This document shows, piece by piece, positions 34,774 to 47,387 of a stretch of 64,000 nt of DNA. How positions within the stretch are numbered: position 1 is the stretch's first letter; the number at the start of each line of letters is the position of its first letter. The stretch is from contig BJOX01000065.1 of assembly GCA_009731375.1 (NCBI GenBank), positions 883,559-947,558 of the forward strand, written 5' to 3'. Origin of the DNA: Paulinella micropora (taxonomy: Eukaryota; Cercozoa; Imbricatea; Euglyphida). Both the position numbers and the translations under genes were made by a program. Below the pieces are notes generated by a model. The model had not been told where the DNA came from. It saw only the letters and a program-made list of their open reading frames with translations, and did not search any database.

Positions 34774-35664
34774 TTGACAGCTATTCTTAGGTTAGTTAAC
34801 CCACAGTTAGTTAATTGCCTAGAGGAAAAGCCAATAGTTCTCCCCAGTCGTGTCAAGACAGAATCTGCACCTTCACCAAAAGTTCTTAAGACTCAGAGAC
34901 CACAATCTGTCACACAACGTGAGTTGGAAGATGAAGAAAGTCAGAAGAGAGAAGAAGAGAAGAGCGATCATGTAAGGAAACGTAGAGAGCTGAAAGACGA
35001 GTTGTTAGCATACCTCATCTCCTCATGTCAGCAGAATCCGGATGCTATGGCACTGTTGCCTGAGGCAGAAGGAGAACCTGCAAAATTCTGGAAAGCAATC
35101 GTAGACAAGTATAGGGGATTAGACGAGATAGCTAAGGCAGGTAGACTAGACAAGCTAGAAGCTATGCAGGGACCTAGTTCGATGAATAGAGTAGAGACAT
35201 GGCTGACAAGGTACAAAACGTTAGTCAGACAGGTTGAGTTAGATGAAGGAAGACCTGAGTCAGACTATAAGAAATGCAAGAAGCTATTTCGATTACTTCA
35301 ACACTTAGAACCCATGTCCACTCTATACACTACATGGCAACACATGGACAACAGATGGGATTGGAAACAACTAACCCTCAAGGTAGTACAGGTCGCACAA
35401 GAACACAATAACGAGAAACTGTACAGGGAAGTAATAACACCCCAAAGAGAGAGAGGCAAGCAGGTAGTGTTCAGTACAGTTTCGACGACGAAAGACTCTG
35501 AACTAAAATGCTACTGCTGCAAACAAACTGGGCATATGTGTTATGAATGTACGTCAAAGTGTATGCGAACAGATTGCAGAGAGGGCAAGAGAGGTATAAG
35601 ACATACAGGTAGTGATTGCTCTTTCACTAAAGGCATAACAGCTAAGACAGGGAAAGACAGTTAA
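34774..35664 (+). CDS. gag: Ty1/copia-type Gag
   Basis: 296 residues. The region 90-230 has the helical layout of the copia UBN2/Gag domain: WKAIVDKYRGLDEIAKAG, METWLTRYKTLVRQ-like and QLTLKVVQVAQEH segments. A CCHC zinc knuckle follows (CYCCKQTGHMCYEC: Cys-x2-Cys-x4-His-x4-Cys), then further Cys-rich sequence. It would bind element RNA. The following frames are broken, so this is the best preserved piece of a decayed element that includes the protease remnant at 37770-38162. The ATG at 34774 is the first of the frame but the true N-terminus could be upstream. Confidence 0.7.
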   Translation: MTAILRLVNPQLVNCLEEKPIVLPSRVKTESAPSPKVLKTQRPQSVTQRELEDEESQKREEEKSDHVRKRRELKDELLAYLISSCQQNPDAMALLPEAEGEPAKFWKAIVDKYRGLDEIAKAGRLDKLEAMQGPSSMNRVETWLTRYKTLVRQVELDEGRPESDYKKCKKLFRLLQHLEPMSTLYTTWQHMDNRWDWKQLTLKVVQVAQEHNNEKLYREVITPQRERGKQVVFSTVSTTKDSELKCYCCKQTGHMCYECTSKCMRTDCREGKRGIRHTGSDCSFTKGITAKTGKDS

Positions 35665-37769
35665 GCCTAAGTCCACAGATAGACCCAGAAAGCCCACTCA
35701 CAAAGATAGCTCTTCTGATAGATCTAGCTCTAGACACAAACCCAAGAAGGGTAGCACGATGAACAAGAGGAAAGAACCAAGGAAAGGAAAGTTCATATGT
35801 GTGGGAGAGGAGCAAAAGGAGGAAGAGAGCGAGTCATCACAAGACGAAGGAGAGTCAGTTGATCCACAAGAGGATGAGGACATAGAATCACCAGAACAGT
35901 CTGATCATGAGAGTCAGCGAGATGACGAGAATGATGAGCCTGATGATGCACTACAACTCATACAGTGGATACAAATGGGGAGATGAAGAAGAAGGAGAGC
36001 AAGAAGAGACCTCAGACTAATCCTGTTCCTATTCCCATTCCCCACACTCATCAGCACGTTAAGCCCTTGGCTAGATCTAGAGGGATTGACCCCAGCATTT
36101 TTCATGTCCCGTATGTCTCTAGTGACTTTTTGCTGAAATATGCATTATTAGAATCTCAGAGTAGATAATATGTAGGACGAGATCTCTCTTTAGTTTTGGC
36201 TGAGCTGTTTGGAGTTGTTCCCCTTGACACAGTTCCCCTAGAACCAGTTAATCTCAACTATGCTAAAGTATGGAGATCGAGGAAGACAGAGACCCCTGAG
36301 GAGTTCTTGATCCCCGACAACAAGAGATGTGAAGGCATAGTTAGGGAGACAGGCAAGAGATGTAAATGGACCCTTGGCCTCTGTAGAAAGGGAGGACCGG
36401 GAGCTAGTGCAGCCTGGAGGTTACTTAGGTTTAAGAACGTGTGGCTACCATAAGCCCAAGCTCAGACCTGACTCAGACAAGAGTCCAGTGATGACAGAAG
36501 AAGCAAAAGACCTCATGATAGCCGCATTGGCTGAGTCTCAGAGATCAGGGATCCCATGGTTTATGATCGTGTTTATAGTGGAATCCCCAGAGACGAAGAT
36601 GGATGTCCTTGGCCCCCTCCTCACCTAGTAGAGATCTCTAATTAAATCCCAGCAGACGAACTAAAGGTAGGAACTATGGCTTTATGCGTGAACAGCGAAA
36701 GGCCTAGGTCACCCCATGTTCTGAATATGGATAGTGTCAGCCGCAGCCCAGCATAAGAAGAGGCTAGTCAAGATGAGAGCAAAGAAGAGGGAGTAAATGA
36801 ATCTGCCCAGACAGACCGATCAGGGAGAGAAGAAGAAGAAGAAGAAGAAGAAGAAGAAGAAGAAGAAGAAGAAGAAGAAGAAGAAGAAGAAGAAGAAGAA
36901 GAAGAAGAAGAAGAAGAAGAATCCTTCGAGGACACCCCGGGAGATCGGAGAGATCCATCCAGTAGTCAGTACGGTCAATGCCCCAACATGTGGATGTCCC
37001 CTTCAGATGGTCTCACTGAATCAGAACGTAAGACAGCAGGACTAGGACGTAAGCCTGCTATGGAAACCCCAGATACCCCAGGTAGTCAAGAGAGGGTAGT
37101 ATCAGATGATAGTGGGGAGAAACTGTAATTCGACGAAGGGGAAAGAGTAGTTATAAGTCCTATCTTGAACATTACTTTCATTACTCCCGGCAACGGCAGC
37201 TAGTAGTAGCTCTGATAGCACCACAGGATCATTGAAAGCTAGTCAGGCTAGTAGTAGTAGTAATGCAGGTCAGTCTACCTCTACTACACGCCCCATAAGC
37301 AGTGCGGAGAGTAGTACAAAGCCAGCCAGTGCTAGTATACAAGATAGCGGTAGTGTGCCTATGGCTAACTCCAGAGCAACATCGCCGCCTGACAACCAAC
37401 CGGATAGAATACAAGGTTACTTCACTCAACTATTTGATGCAGTTCACCGGGGGAGTTTCAATGTCGACTTCAGATCGACGGGAGCTTACAATCGGGATGA
37501 AACGATAAATGTCTTTTACTCAGGACTGCGTACGGTCATTGAACAGTACATAATAAACATGAGTCTTAGGAGTGAGGATATCGACGCTACCCAGTTTACG
37601 ATAGGTTTTCCTTACCTCGCTTACACCGATTTGCACCCGTATTTTCAAGAGATCTTAGGCCCAATCCCCAGACCAAGCCCTATTGAAGAACCGGGAGCTG
37701 AAGAGGAAGAGGAAGAAGGAGACGGAGGTGGTAGTATTATGCACAATGCCCATGCTATGGTCAACTTGT
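35665..37769 (+). pseudogene. degraded internal region of the copia-like element
   Basis: Short open stretches: an acidic Ser/Glu/Asp segment (35759-35986); a Cys motif of the form CEGIVRETGKRCKW..C (36196-36453) that looks zinc-binding; a Ser/Thr-rich frame (37232-37774) ending in poly-Glu. They lie in different frames and I recognise no enzyme in them. They may be linker between gag and protease or nested debris. Confidence 0.35.
36828..36920 (+). repeat. (GAA)n microsatellite
   Basis: About 30 uninterrupted GAA/AAG units. Confidence 0.9.
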
Positions 37770-38162
37770 CTTAGTAGAGATAGCATAGTTGACGATAGTG
37801 CTTGTAGCACGAACATATCACCCAACAAAGAACTCTTCACTAATTTAGTGAAAGGATAGTCTAAGTTCAGGACAGCTAATAGCATCATAACTACATCTCT
37901 GAAAGGGAAGATGTCAGTTCAGTTAGCGGGAGTCGGAGAGGTGATAGACGTAGTTGCGAGAAATGCGGTTTACAACCCAGATCTGCCCTATACTCTGATA
38001 TCTACTGCCACTTGGGATAATTCCGAAAACGAAGTACTACACCAGAATGGACAGATCATTTTGTTAGATAAACCCATCCCAGTAGACAAGGGAGCAATAC
38101 TTGCGCAAGGCCGCAGAGCCCAAAACAACGTCTATGTCTGGGACAAGCCCGGCAGACCCTAA
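37770..38162 (+). pseudogene. copia-type protease remnant with in-frame stop
   Basis: One frame reads IVDDSACSTNISPNKELF, a copia retropepsin start with DSA in place of DSG. It then meets TAG, continues in the same frame with VQLAGVGEVIDV, and has AVYNPDLPYTLIS, the usual copia motif before the GAG-pre-integrase region. The stop inactivates it. No integrase or reverse transcriptase follows on this strand; the next frame to 38514 has no known motif. Confidence 0.6.
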
Positions 38163-38514
38163 TCTCATTTTTGACCCACACACGGGAAAACAGGTTAGCA
38201 GTAGGAAGAAGCTTGCTAAACTGAAGAGTCGAAAGAAGAAGCACATGAACCACAGTGCCATCTCAGTACCCACGCAACAATTCATCGCACCAAACGCTAT
38301 CACAGACTACCCATTTTGTGGAAATGTATCTGCGTGTGTGTGCGGATGGGATGTGACCATGGTTGTAGCTATGTGCCGTATGCGTATGAATGCGACACTG
38401 AACTTGGAGAGAAAGCGGATGACAACACATACCATTGCTCATACCTTTTACCTGTTAGTAAGTGTAACAGTTGACACAAAGCTGGTTGTTAACTTGAATA
38501 ATGTTTCGCGCTGA

Positions 38515-39115
38515 GGTAGTTTGATCAAAGTTTTACAGAAGGATAAAGAACTTTAATCAATGGTTAAAAACGATGTCAATTTATATACCACAATCTTGAC
38601 AAAGATCATGTGAGAGCAAATGATTACCATAAATATAATCCTAAACCTTGTGCTCATATATTGTGGTAATTATACAGTATGGCCCAATATGAATAAACCG
38701 GTAACGGATATATGAATAATGGTATTATTACTGTAACGAATAATAAATATGATAGGCAAATATAAATTGGTAATAGATATGAATATGACAAATGTAAATG
38801 TTATGTCGTGAAAATGACCATATATGTAGTAAGAATAATATTGTAAACTCTGCATAACATATGCATTTTTATATATAGTGATAACATGTAACTAGATATT
38901 ATAATAATCGTTATATATATGGATTTACACGAATAATAAATCATGGATATAATACATGTTAAAATGACTTTAACACTAAAAATGAAAAGTAATTGAGCTA
39001 ATGCTCGCATCATAGGATGCAGGTCCTTACCGCGATATAGTAAGTCTGGTAAAATTCCATCCTAAGCGTCAAATAACAATAGTCGCACTAAGGCATAAAG
39101 CCTGGGATTGCGTCC
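38515..39115. other. AT-rich spacer, no gene seen
   Basis: Strongly AT-rich with scattered ATAATA and TATATA runs. No open frame worth reporting. Confidence 0.7.
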
Positions 39116-40239
39116 TTAAGTAAGACAGTAAATTGTGCGACTGATTCCGAGTACCGTGGCGTGGGTAGCGGTTTCGTTAAATGTCCGCGACATTGTCCTT
39201 CGTTGGTACGTGACCACGTAGTGATGTTTAAGGGCCAAGTGCCGTGTTCGGTCGGTTGCCATGCAATCGGTCGCGTTCAGTACTGCTCCCCGGTTATCAT
39301 CGTTGATGATGATGGGCGTCGGGAGCGGGATGCCAATATCCTGGTACATGTATAATAGTGCGATAGCTGTGCGACACGTTGCAGAGTTAGCGATTGTCTC
39401 GGCATCTTGCGTTGAAAGCGCGACCGTCTGTTGGCGTTTGGAACTCCATGATATCGGCCCGGTCGTCAAGTGTAATTGTCCAGTCCTTGATCGGCGGGTG
39501 CATTCACAGCCTCCAAGGTTGCTGTCCGAGAATGAGATGAGTTCGAAAATACGTGTTCGGAACGGATAGAATATCCCTCTCGGTGTGCGCAGGAAGCGTA
39601 GGATGCATGCAATCGCTGAGTAGGCAATGTCTGGCTTCTTCGAGGCCAGTACTGCGGCAAGGTTGACGGCGTAACCGATTGCTGGTTGTGTCTGGGTAGC
39701 GGGCCACCGAAGCGCGCCGAGCAAACGCGGTATCGAAAACTTGCGCAAGATTGCGTCTTTGTTGGCTGGTGCTGGGTCAATGGTCGCCAATGGTGTGGCA
39801 ACTGGTTTGGCGTCCTGGAAGCCAAAGTTCCTAAGCATACCCTTTATGTACTCGTGTTGGTGTATGATTTCGTGAGGACTACCTTGATGAACTGGGCGCG
39901 GCCAATTCCATCCGTCTGGGGAGAGAGCTTCTTTGCCCAGCCATCCTTGAGGGCCTTCCGATACGTATCCATGAATTGGAGCTTGAGAGCAGTGCGTAGA
40001 GTTCGAAAAATGCTGAGGTATTCGTCTCGGTAGTGGACTTCCCTGGAGACCAGATCGTAATTGGGGCGTGGAAAGGAGGCTGGAAGGCTCATTTCTTCAC
40101 ACCTGAACGTTAAAGACCCACTGTGTAGCAAAAAGGTCTGGAATTTGCAAAGGAGACCTTGTGGGATGATTGCTACTCGATTGTCTTGGCTGAGGGACTG
40201 CCCTATGTATGCAATAACTTGAACAGAACTTGAATACAT
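39116..40239 (-). pseudogene. Ty1/copia Pol fragment (RT end plus RNase H), internally deleted
   Basis: From 39838 down to 39116 the minus strand encodes the copia RT C-terminus (MLRNFGFQDAKPVATPL) and RNase H (ALRWPATQTQPAIGYAVN, SFSDSNLGGCECTRRSRTG, QQTVALSTQDAE, RTRHLALKHHYV). Reading upstream in the same frame gives HQHEYIKGMLRNFG, normal for copia. Beyond that, a second frame (40239-39844) has LQFMDTYRKALKDGWAKKL, like the start of copia RT. The catalytic FVDD/YVDD core between them is missing, so a deletion removed most of the RT. It is on the opposite strand from the copia-like gag at 34774, so it is probably a different copy. Confidence 0.75.
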
Positions 40240-40383
40240 AGTACAAAGTCGCCTCCCTGCGTGTGGTGAGCATACTCAACGATCATCATGCACAGACACT
40301 TGAAGACAGGTGAACTAGCTGTCCGGTGTGAGTGTGAGGAGTGACCTTGAGTATGTTCGCTGTTGGTGTTTCCTAGAACAGGT

Positions 40384-40604
40384 TGTAATGCCCCCAACGA
40401 TAGCTCGTAAAAAGTCGGTAATACAACCAAACACAGTCCTCAAAAGATGAGAATGATGTCTCGTTATATTAACTCAGTGAAGGCAAAAAGGAAAACGGCA
40501 ACAGACCAGGTCCAATCCGGACAAATAATACTGAAAAACAAGCTGGTGCACCTGTCACCAGGAAAAGGTATTTTTTACCGGCTATCAGGGGGGTGATGCT
40601 ATAG
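40384..40604 (-). repeat. 3' LTR of gypsy copy 2
   Basis: Begins TGTAATGCCCCC, the complement of the LTR end. It is recognisably the same LTR as in copy 1 but shorter and more diverged at its 5' edge (GATGCTATAGTAC instead of GATGCCTACAGTAC). Confidence 0.85.
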
Positions 40605-40933
40605 TACCCCCTCCCGATTTTATGACGGAAATAGCATTTTCGTCATACACCTTCTGATTTCTTTCTGCAAATAGTATGCGCTATGGAGTCATGCCACACA
40701 GCGCATCGACCCACGGATAGACGCTAAAAGACGATAAATATATTCTCATACTGCACGTCAAAACGGATTCTCCAGCCATTCTTGTAGATTTTTGAACTCC
40801 TTCCCCTCAATCTCTTTTTTTTTTTTTCTCTGCAGTATGTCATGAACAAACGTACTATCAATAAAAAAAAATACAAGCAACGTGGTGCTGTAGTACGATT
40901 CACCCTTTTATCTCCTTCTTCTTCTTATCATTC

Positions 40934-40964
<31 letters not shown>

Positions 40965-40970
40965 TATTTT

Positions 40971-41235
40971 GGACACCGTGATAGCCCAGTGGTCAAGTTC
41001 TACCATCTGGGCCCTGTCGCCAGTTCGATTCCCGTCGGTGCCACCAGTATTTTCATTGAACATACCGGTCCATTTCTGGACCAGTATTTTCATTGAACAT
41101 ACCGGCCCGTCTGGAAGTGTTGGAACTGCCCTTGCGGGGGTGTCATTAGAGCTTATCGTCAATTCTTCGTACTCCCCTCACGGGTGAGACGATGGAGGCG
41201 CATGTGCAGAAATGCATCAGCCATTGACAGAGAAG
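40971..41235 (+). mobile_element. tRNA-derived SINE with (ATT)n tail, inserted in gypsy copy 2
   Basis: Copy 1 lacks this block. The head at 40971-41057 resembles a tRNA: A box TAGCCCAGTGG (40982-40992), B box GTTCGATTC (41033-41041), and GGTGCCACCA at the end, mimicking an acceptor with CCA. The T-arm does not pair well, so it is not a working tRNA. The body has a direct repeat of ACCAGTATTTTCATTGAACA. ATT runs flank both sides, as tail and target. Confidence 0.7.
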
Positions 41236-41754
41236 CACTATTATTATTATTATTATTCACAGGGAGATCGTATTATTACTAAGTACATTGTCTTTTTTAA
41301 TGGCATACCCTTGTATAAGGCGGATATCCTATGATATAGTATTAGGGGGCCAGTCCTAATAGCTATATCCGAAGTCGAGGTGTATGTACCCGACCCTGCG
41401 ATATACCGACACAAGTAGAGATTGACCGTGCTCAGGTACGACAGTATATAATCTATCGTAAAAAATAATTTAATGAAAGTTTCAGAGAACATTTCATTTT
41501 CGAGAACATCATCCCAGGACTTGGAAAGGGTCATACCCGGGAACACCATCGCTCAATACACTAGCGATCCCCGTATACGGTGTAGTATCATCGTCGATCG
41601 ACCTTTCGCACTCGTATGTTGCGATCGAATGCCAAGTTATATCACTGAGTCTTTTTAATATTCATATTGATAACTGATGATGCATGATCAAATCATGATA
41701 CGCCGTGGGCAATCAACCACTTTGTTTGAGACTCAAAGAAAAATAATTTCTTTG

Positions 41755-44700
41755 TCACTGCCTTCGTCGTCTGGCGCGGATTTCTTTGCCTGGTGGAGGA
41801 CCACCAACAAAAGTCAGATCGAACTTTGACTGTTCGAGAATGTCCCAGATCTTATTAGGGATTCCGCCCAACGATAATTCAAAAGGGACATCAAGCACTC
41901 CTCTTGGCAGTGTCTGAATGGTCCACGCAGTGTAATCCTTGTCTCTGGGAGTAATTGTATCATCCCATGTCTCGAGACTTTTTGCGTCTTTATATACTGG
42001 CAGATAATGTCTTGCCTTTGGATCCTCAACCGGGTCCATACTTCTCCAGAACTGGAGTATCGGTTGTACTATCTTTGCGGCTGATGATATTTTGAGTGTC
42101 CGTGTGACACGCATCTGTCGTGGGACCGCCACGACCCGCATCAAGTATAAGTCTGAGAGAGTGTCATCAGCGACATGTTGTTCCGCTGGTCTCATCAGAT
42201 AGAAAACATTTTTCACCCATGCGATGGTTGCTATCGCATCGCCTTCCTTCCATCGCTCATGGACAATCTCAACGTTGCCCGCGTTTGGGTCAGTGTCCGT
42301 CCCCTCCTCCTCCTGGTGGACGTCCTTTGATCTCATCGACCTCATCGCCTTCCTCGGTTGGTCGTTGATAAGATCATTCCGCGCTCTCCTTAGCTGCGCC
42401 TCTGTGATCTTCTCCTTCTTTCCGCTATGCTCTCGCGGAGACTTGGACTGAGTCCCCACCGCGCTTATGCGGTCAGTCTTCTCCTTGCTGTCCACCTCAC
42501 TCTCCTCCTTCTCAGCTATCGGTGCCCGATAAGCATCGTCTTGGTCTATGCCAGCCTCCTTGTGGATGGGCGGCACCTCTTTGAAATCATCCTTCATCCG
42601 TTTTAACGCCTCCTCAACGGATTCATCTTCCAGTAAGAAGGGATCATACTTAATCAGCCTTCTTACATTCACAATTTGCACCTTCCCTCTACCCCTGATC
42701 TTGTAATTCAGAGGTCCCGTCTGTTCCATAATCTGATAAGGTCCTTTCCAGTGAGTGAACAGCTTAGAGCTGACTCCCTTCGGGACTTGAGGATGGTACA
42801 ATAGTACAATATCCCCGACCTGAAACTTGATCTGATCCAAGTGCGCTTGTCGCACCCCTTCAGCATCAGTCCTTCGGCGCTCCGCCTCTCTATGCGCCCT
42901 GACTATTTGTTCCGCCTCCATCTTCACTCTAAGTCTCATCCCAAACAACTCATCCGCATCCGCCCAAGTGTCTTTTGGGTGAAGGAGCGAAGTCGGGATA
43001 TCAGGCTCACGCCCATATACTAACTGATATGGCGAGATTGAGCTCTTCGAGCCTCCTAACGCCGTAGAGGGTAGACAGTTCATTGCAAACGCAAATGATG
43101 GTGCTGCCTCGACCCATGCTCTTTGATTCTCCTTCTTCGTGCAATACATCTTTAGCGAGGCTTTGAGGGGTCTGTGTACCCGCTCGATTTTCCCATTTGC
43201 TCGCGGGTTATAGGCAGTAACATATTGCCATTTCATCCCGTAATACTTAGATAGTTTGTCGATGACCTCGTTATTAAAGTCCGAGCCTCGATCAGAACAT
43301 ATCTTTCTTGGTACTCCGATCTGTGAGATGATCCTATCGATCAGCGCCTCGGCCGTCGTCTTGCCGGTAACGTCTTTGACAGGGATGATCCACACATAGT
43401 TGGTGGCTCTGTCAATAGCCGTAAGGAGGTATTTGTAACCATCCTTCGATTCTGGGAAAGGTCCCACATGATCAATGTGTATAAACTCAAACATCCCCGC
43501 ATGAAGAGGAAATTCGCCAATCAGGCCGAAATTTGCCTTCAGTGGTGTTTTGTTTATCTTGCACGGGATGCATGCATCCACCGCCTGATCTATCTCCTCC
43601 TTCATCTTCTTCCACCAGAATCGCCTCGCTACGAACATATGAGTTCGTTGTCGACCCGGATGCGCCAAAAGTGGGCAATTGTGGGCTGCGACAAATATAA
43701 ATCGTCTCAGACTCTCCGGTACCCAAAGGGTCCATTTGTCCGGCTGTGACGCATAGCGACCGTGAAGGCCCTTGTACCACAGTAGACCATCTCTCCATCC
43801 CATCTCCTTCATCTGATCTTTGATCGCTTTCGTCATCCGTAGCTCATCCGGGTTCTGATATAACTGTATCAGTTCTTTAAACTCCGGATCTTGAGCCTGT
43901 TGTTGCCTCCATGCGGTAGGCGAGGCTATATGGATAGTACCATCTTCTAGCCGTACCCCGATTCTTTCCGGGTCATCGTCTAGGTCACTTCTCCGCTCTT
44001 GAGGAGGCTCCGCATAAACTTCCTGCGTCTCCTCTTCCTCTCTTATGTTCGCCTTCGCATTCTCATATACCTCATAGGACCACTCAGCGTCCTCCTGGGT
44101 ATGTAGCTCACAACATATCCCGTGATCCGGGCCTTGTGGACTGTACCGTAGACCTGTGCGGTCATATCGGACTCCACTCGCCATCTCCATCGCCTCAATG
44201 TGGCTGACCTCATACACCTTGTCAGTGGACAAGTCTTCCATCTCCACCGTGGACACCAACGCCGATACTTCTGAGTTAAACTCTAGCCTAGAGAGGCTAT
44301 CAGCGACCACATTTCGCTTTCCCAGTAGATGGACCATTGTAAAATCGAAACAAGACAAGAACGCTTGCCACCGCGCCAGCCGTCCAGTCTGTTCATGATT
44401 CATCAACCATAACAGGTTATGATGATCAATTCTGACAGTAAATTGAGGTCCTCCCCACAAATACTCTCTGAGCCTCTTGAGGGCCCATACTACCGCCAAC
44501 GCCTCTCTTTGCCTTGTGCAATAGTTTCTCTCCGCCGCACACAACTTCCTACTAATAAACATGATTGGGCGTAATTTCTTCTCCTCATCCTCTTGTTGTA
44601 ATACAGCCCCAATCGCAAACTTAGATGCGTCTGTATCGACTACGAATTGTTTCGTAAAGTCGGGCATCGTTAACACCAGTCCTCCGTCTTTCGGGTCTTT

Positions 44701-47228
44701 GTAAATGAGATCTTTGAGCGCATGAAACGCTTGCAAAGCCTCTTCGTCCCACTTCTCAAAGTCTCCAAAATCTATCATTTTCTCCACTTTAGCCCGTGTT
44801 GCACCCCAATCGGGTATAAACTGGCTATAGTATTGCGCCATCGCAAGGAATGAGTGCAATTCAGTGCGGTTCTTCGGTATCGGTCGATTCATAATCTCCT
44901 CCCTCTTCTCTTTGGATATCGAGACTCGATTATGGGAGATCTCGTACCCTAAGTATGTCACACTCGTCTTGGCAAGTTGACACTTCTTTAGATTGCACTT
45001 CAGGCCAAAAGCTCCGATGCGCCTGAATATATCGGACAAATGATCGATATGCTCCTCCATTGTGTTAGAGTATACGATAATGTCATCGATATAGCAAAAT
45101 GCATATTCTCCCGCCTTCTGTCCCCGCCTTCTCATAAAACCTCCGTCAGACAAATCATCGTACGGACTGCTCAACATCTTCTGCATCGCCTTCTGGAAAA
45201 GTCCTGGGGCTTGCTTGAGGCCCATCGGAAGCACTTTCCATTGGTATATTTCCATACCCACCACAAACGCCGTCAGCCATCTGGACTTTTCCTCCAGTGG
45301 TATCTGCCAGAAGCCATTCTTAAGGTCAATGACCGAATAGAATTTTGCATTCCGCAGTACTCTCCTTCCTTCTTCTAATGTCGGGAGAGGATTTCTCTCT
45401 TCCTCCAGCACCTTGTTAACACGAGCATAGTTAACTGTCAGGCGCCATTCTCCTCCTGGCTTCGGCACTATTCTCGGTTGTGAGACTATTGAGGATGTTG
45501 ATCTCTCAATAAAGTCCTCATTGAGCAGCTGTCTTGCTAGCTCCTCCGCTATCTTCGCCTCATGTATACTCAAATTCGCCCTTCGTGGTGCCGGTGACGG
45601 CTCCGCACCCGGTATTTTGTAAATAACCGCAGTGAAATCTTCAGGCTTGACACCACCTGCATGTGGAGGGTCAAAAATTTCCTTGTTCGCCTCTAATTTG
45701 GCTTTTAAAAGCTCCTTCTCCTTCTCCGTGCCTACTCCTTCTTCCAATATTTTCCGCGCCGCCTCTTGAAAATCTTCATCAGACATCTGCTTATGCTGCT
45801 TGAGGGGTTCTCTGTCCTCCTCCAAGCCTAAGTCCTCTTCCGAGACATCATCTAGGCCCGTCTTTTCATACGTGACCGTGTCCGGCTCATCATCTTTACC
45901 GAGCTCCACCAGCATGTCAATGAGTCTCGCGTATTGCAAAGGAGCTTTACGGGTGTAAAAACCATCAAAGCATGTGAATGCTTGCGGTATCAATTTCAAC
46001 TTGTCGAGGTCTCTGAGCTTCCGCTTGTATGCACTGCTCTGCTCACGAGTTCCCATACGACAAGCCACCACTAGCTGTTGCTTGCGAGAGGGTACCGGTA
46101 TAGGATGATCAATAAGCCGGTCCCTTATTTCCTGCGCCCATATCGCCTTCTCATTATATGGCAGGATAATAGTATACGGCTTATTATTTTCGAATAAAGT
46201 CCGTAAGCATTTCTTCACTTCAGACAGTGAACGCGGCCACGTGGGCTCGTCACCCCAGAAATCAGTAATAAAACTTTTAATAGTTTCTGGTGGAGTATCC
46301 GGGATTCGCCCCGTTCTCCTTGGTACAAACGCCTCCCTTTTTTCTTCTCCTACTTTCGCATGGAAACAGTATCCGTTAGTAATATGGACATCTGTTCCTA
46401 CTCCTTCCGCGAATCTCGCCAACGACGGGCTTCTTTGTGCGACACATATAATCTCCTCCTTTCGCTTCTCGATTAAGTCATCAATAGACTTTTTGTCCCA
46501 ATGGCATGTCGGAACTGTGACAGTGCACACTTGGGATTCCCAATTGTCGGTCCAGGACAGTTCATCCGGTCTTACGACATGGGGGTGAACGTACACCTCA
46601 AGTGCCTCATGTGCGATGGCCATCTTTTTGTGATCCGTCGCTAGACTCAGCTCATAAGCCTCATAAGAGTCAGTAGCGTTGAAGGGATCAATATCGTTCT
46701 TTTCTCCTCTTTTTACTCCATATATCACTCGCCGTGCGGCGCAATCAATCACAGCCCCCATCGTAGCCAATTGGTCATACGATAGTAATATTGACCCGTG
46801 GTAACCGGGGACGACATAAAGGTCCATGCGGTATACTCGTGCGGATTTTAATTTAAAGGTCAGTGTGATGATTCCCGTGATGACCGTCCGGCTACCCACT
46901 CCCTTCAGAGTGCCAGTCGAATTTTTCATATTTCCGTCCACCCAGTCCCGGTATCGATTTAAAAACTTCCGGCCGACAATATTAATATTCGCCATCGTAT
47001 CATTACCAACTTTTAATATTGTCTTCAATGTTTCACAATAAAGTTCCGTATAACACAGAGCATCGGGCCTGTGTATATTGACTGCGAGAACAAGAACTTT
47101 ACGTTCCAAATTTTGGAGTCTTGTCTCTAAGTTTTTCAACTCCTCCTTCTTCTCCTCCTGCTTCACCTCATTAACATTGTTATTATTCTGCGGTACTGGT
47201 GCGTTTACTATGTGAGCGACATTGTCTT
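41755..47228 (-). CDS. pol: Pol of gypsy copy 2, N-terminally truncated
   Basis: Intact for 1803 codons from the first ATG at 47166. It retains protease-like region, RT (YIDD), RNase H, integrase (D, D, E) and the C-terminal extension. Compared with copy 1 about 11 residues differ, for example AANIHRP to AVNIHRP, KFFNRY to KFLNRY, TDHH to IDHH in RNase H, and HLPGKR to HLLGKR. With no promoter, leader or gag it cannot be expressed as in copy 1. Confidence 0.9.
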
Positions 47229-47387
47229 AAGTTTGAGCTCAAATGTCCCAAGCCCAATGACCTCTTCGGGTGGTCCGGTCTACCAGCGCTGCCGTCGGTC
47301 CAGAACATCAGAACAGAGATTAGTGCCCCCCGGCTTGCAGAACCCCCGAACAAGAAGAGAAAAGTAGTCAGGGGACTGCGGCCTTAG
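47229..47387 (+). pseudogene. C-terminal tail of a disrupted gene, with SV40-like nuclear localisation motif
   Basis: From the gypsy junction one plus-strand frame reads FELKCPKPNDLFGWSGLP and ends PPNKKRKVVRGLRP then TAG. The KKRKV core is a classical monopartite nuclear localisation signal near the end of the protein. The upstream part was removed by, or lies beyond, the truncated retrotransposon. Family unknown. Confidence 0.4.

Larger units (their letters stand above)
40384..47228 (-). mobile_element. Ty3/gypsy retrotransposon, copy 2, 5'-truncated and inverted
   Basis: Inverted relative to copy 1 and over 99% identical in pol. It contains the 3' LTR (40384-40604), polypurine tract, 3' region and pol, but stops abruptly at 47228, about 100 codons into pol. 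Its gag, leader and 5' LTR are absent. A SINE interrupts its 3' region. The truncation point abuts GC-rich coding sequence, so either integration was of a partial copy or a later rearrangement made the junction. Confidence 0.92.

Noticed and set aside
40971-41057. A functional tRNA gene
   Set aside because: Boxes A and B are present but the T-arm does not pair and the acceptor has a mismatch; the flanking repeats and tail fit a SINE.
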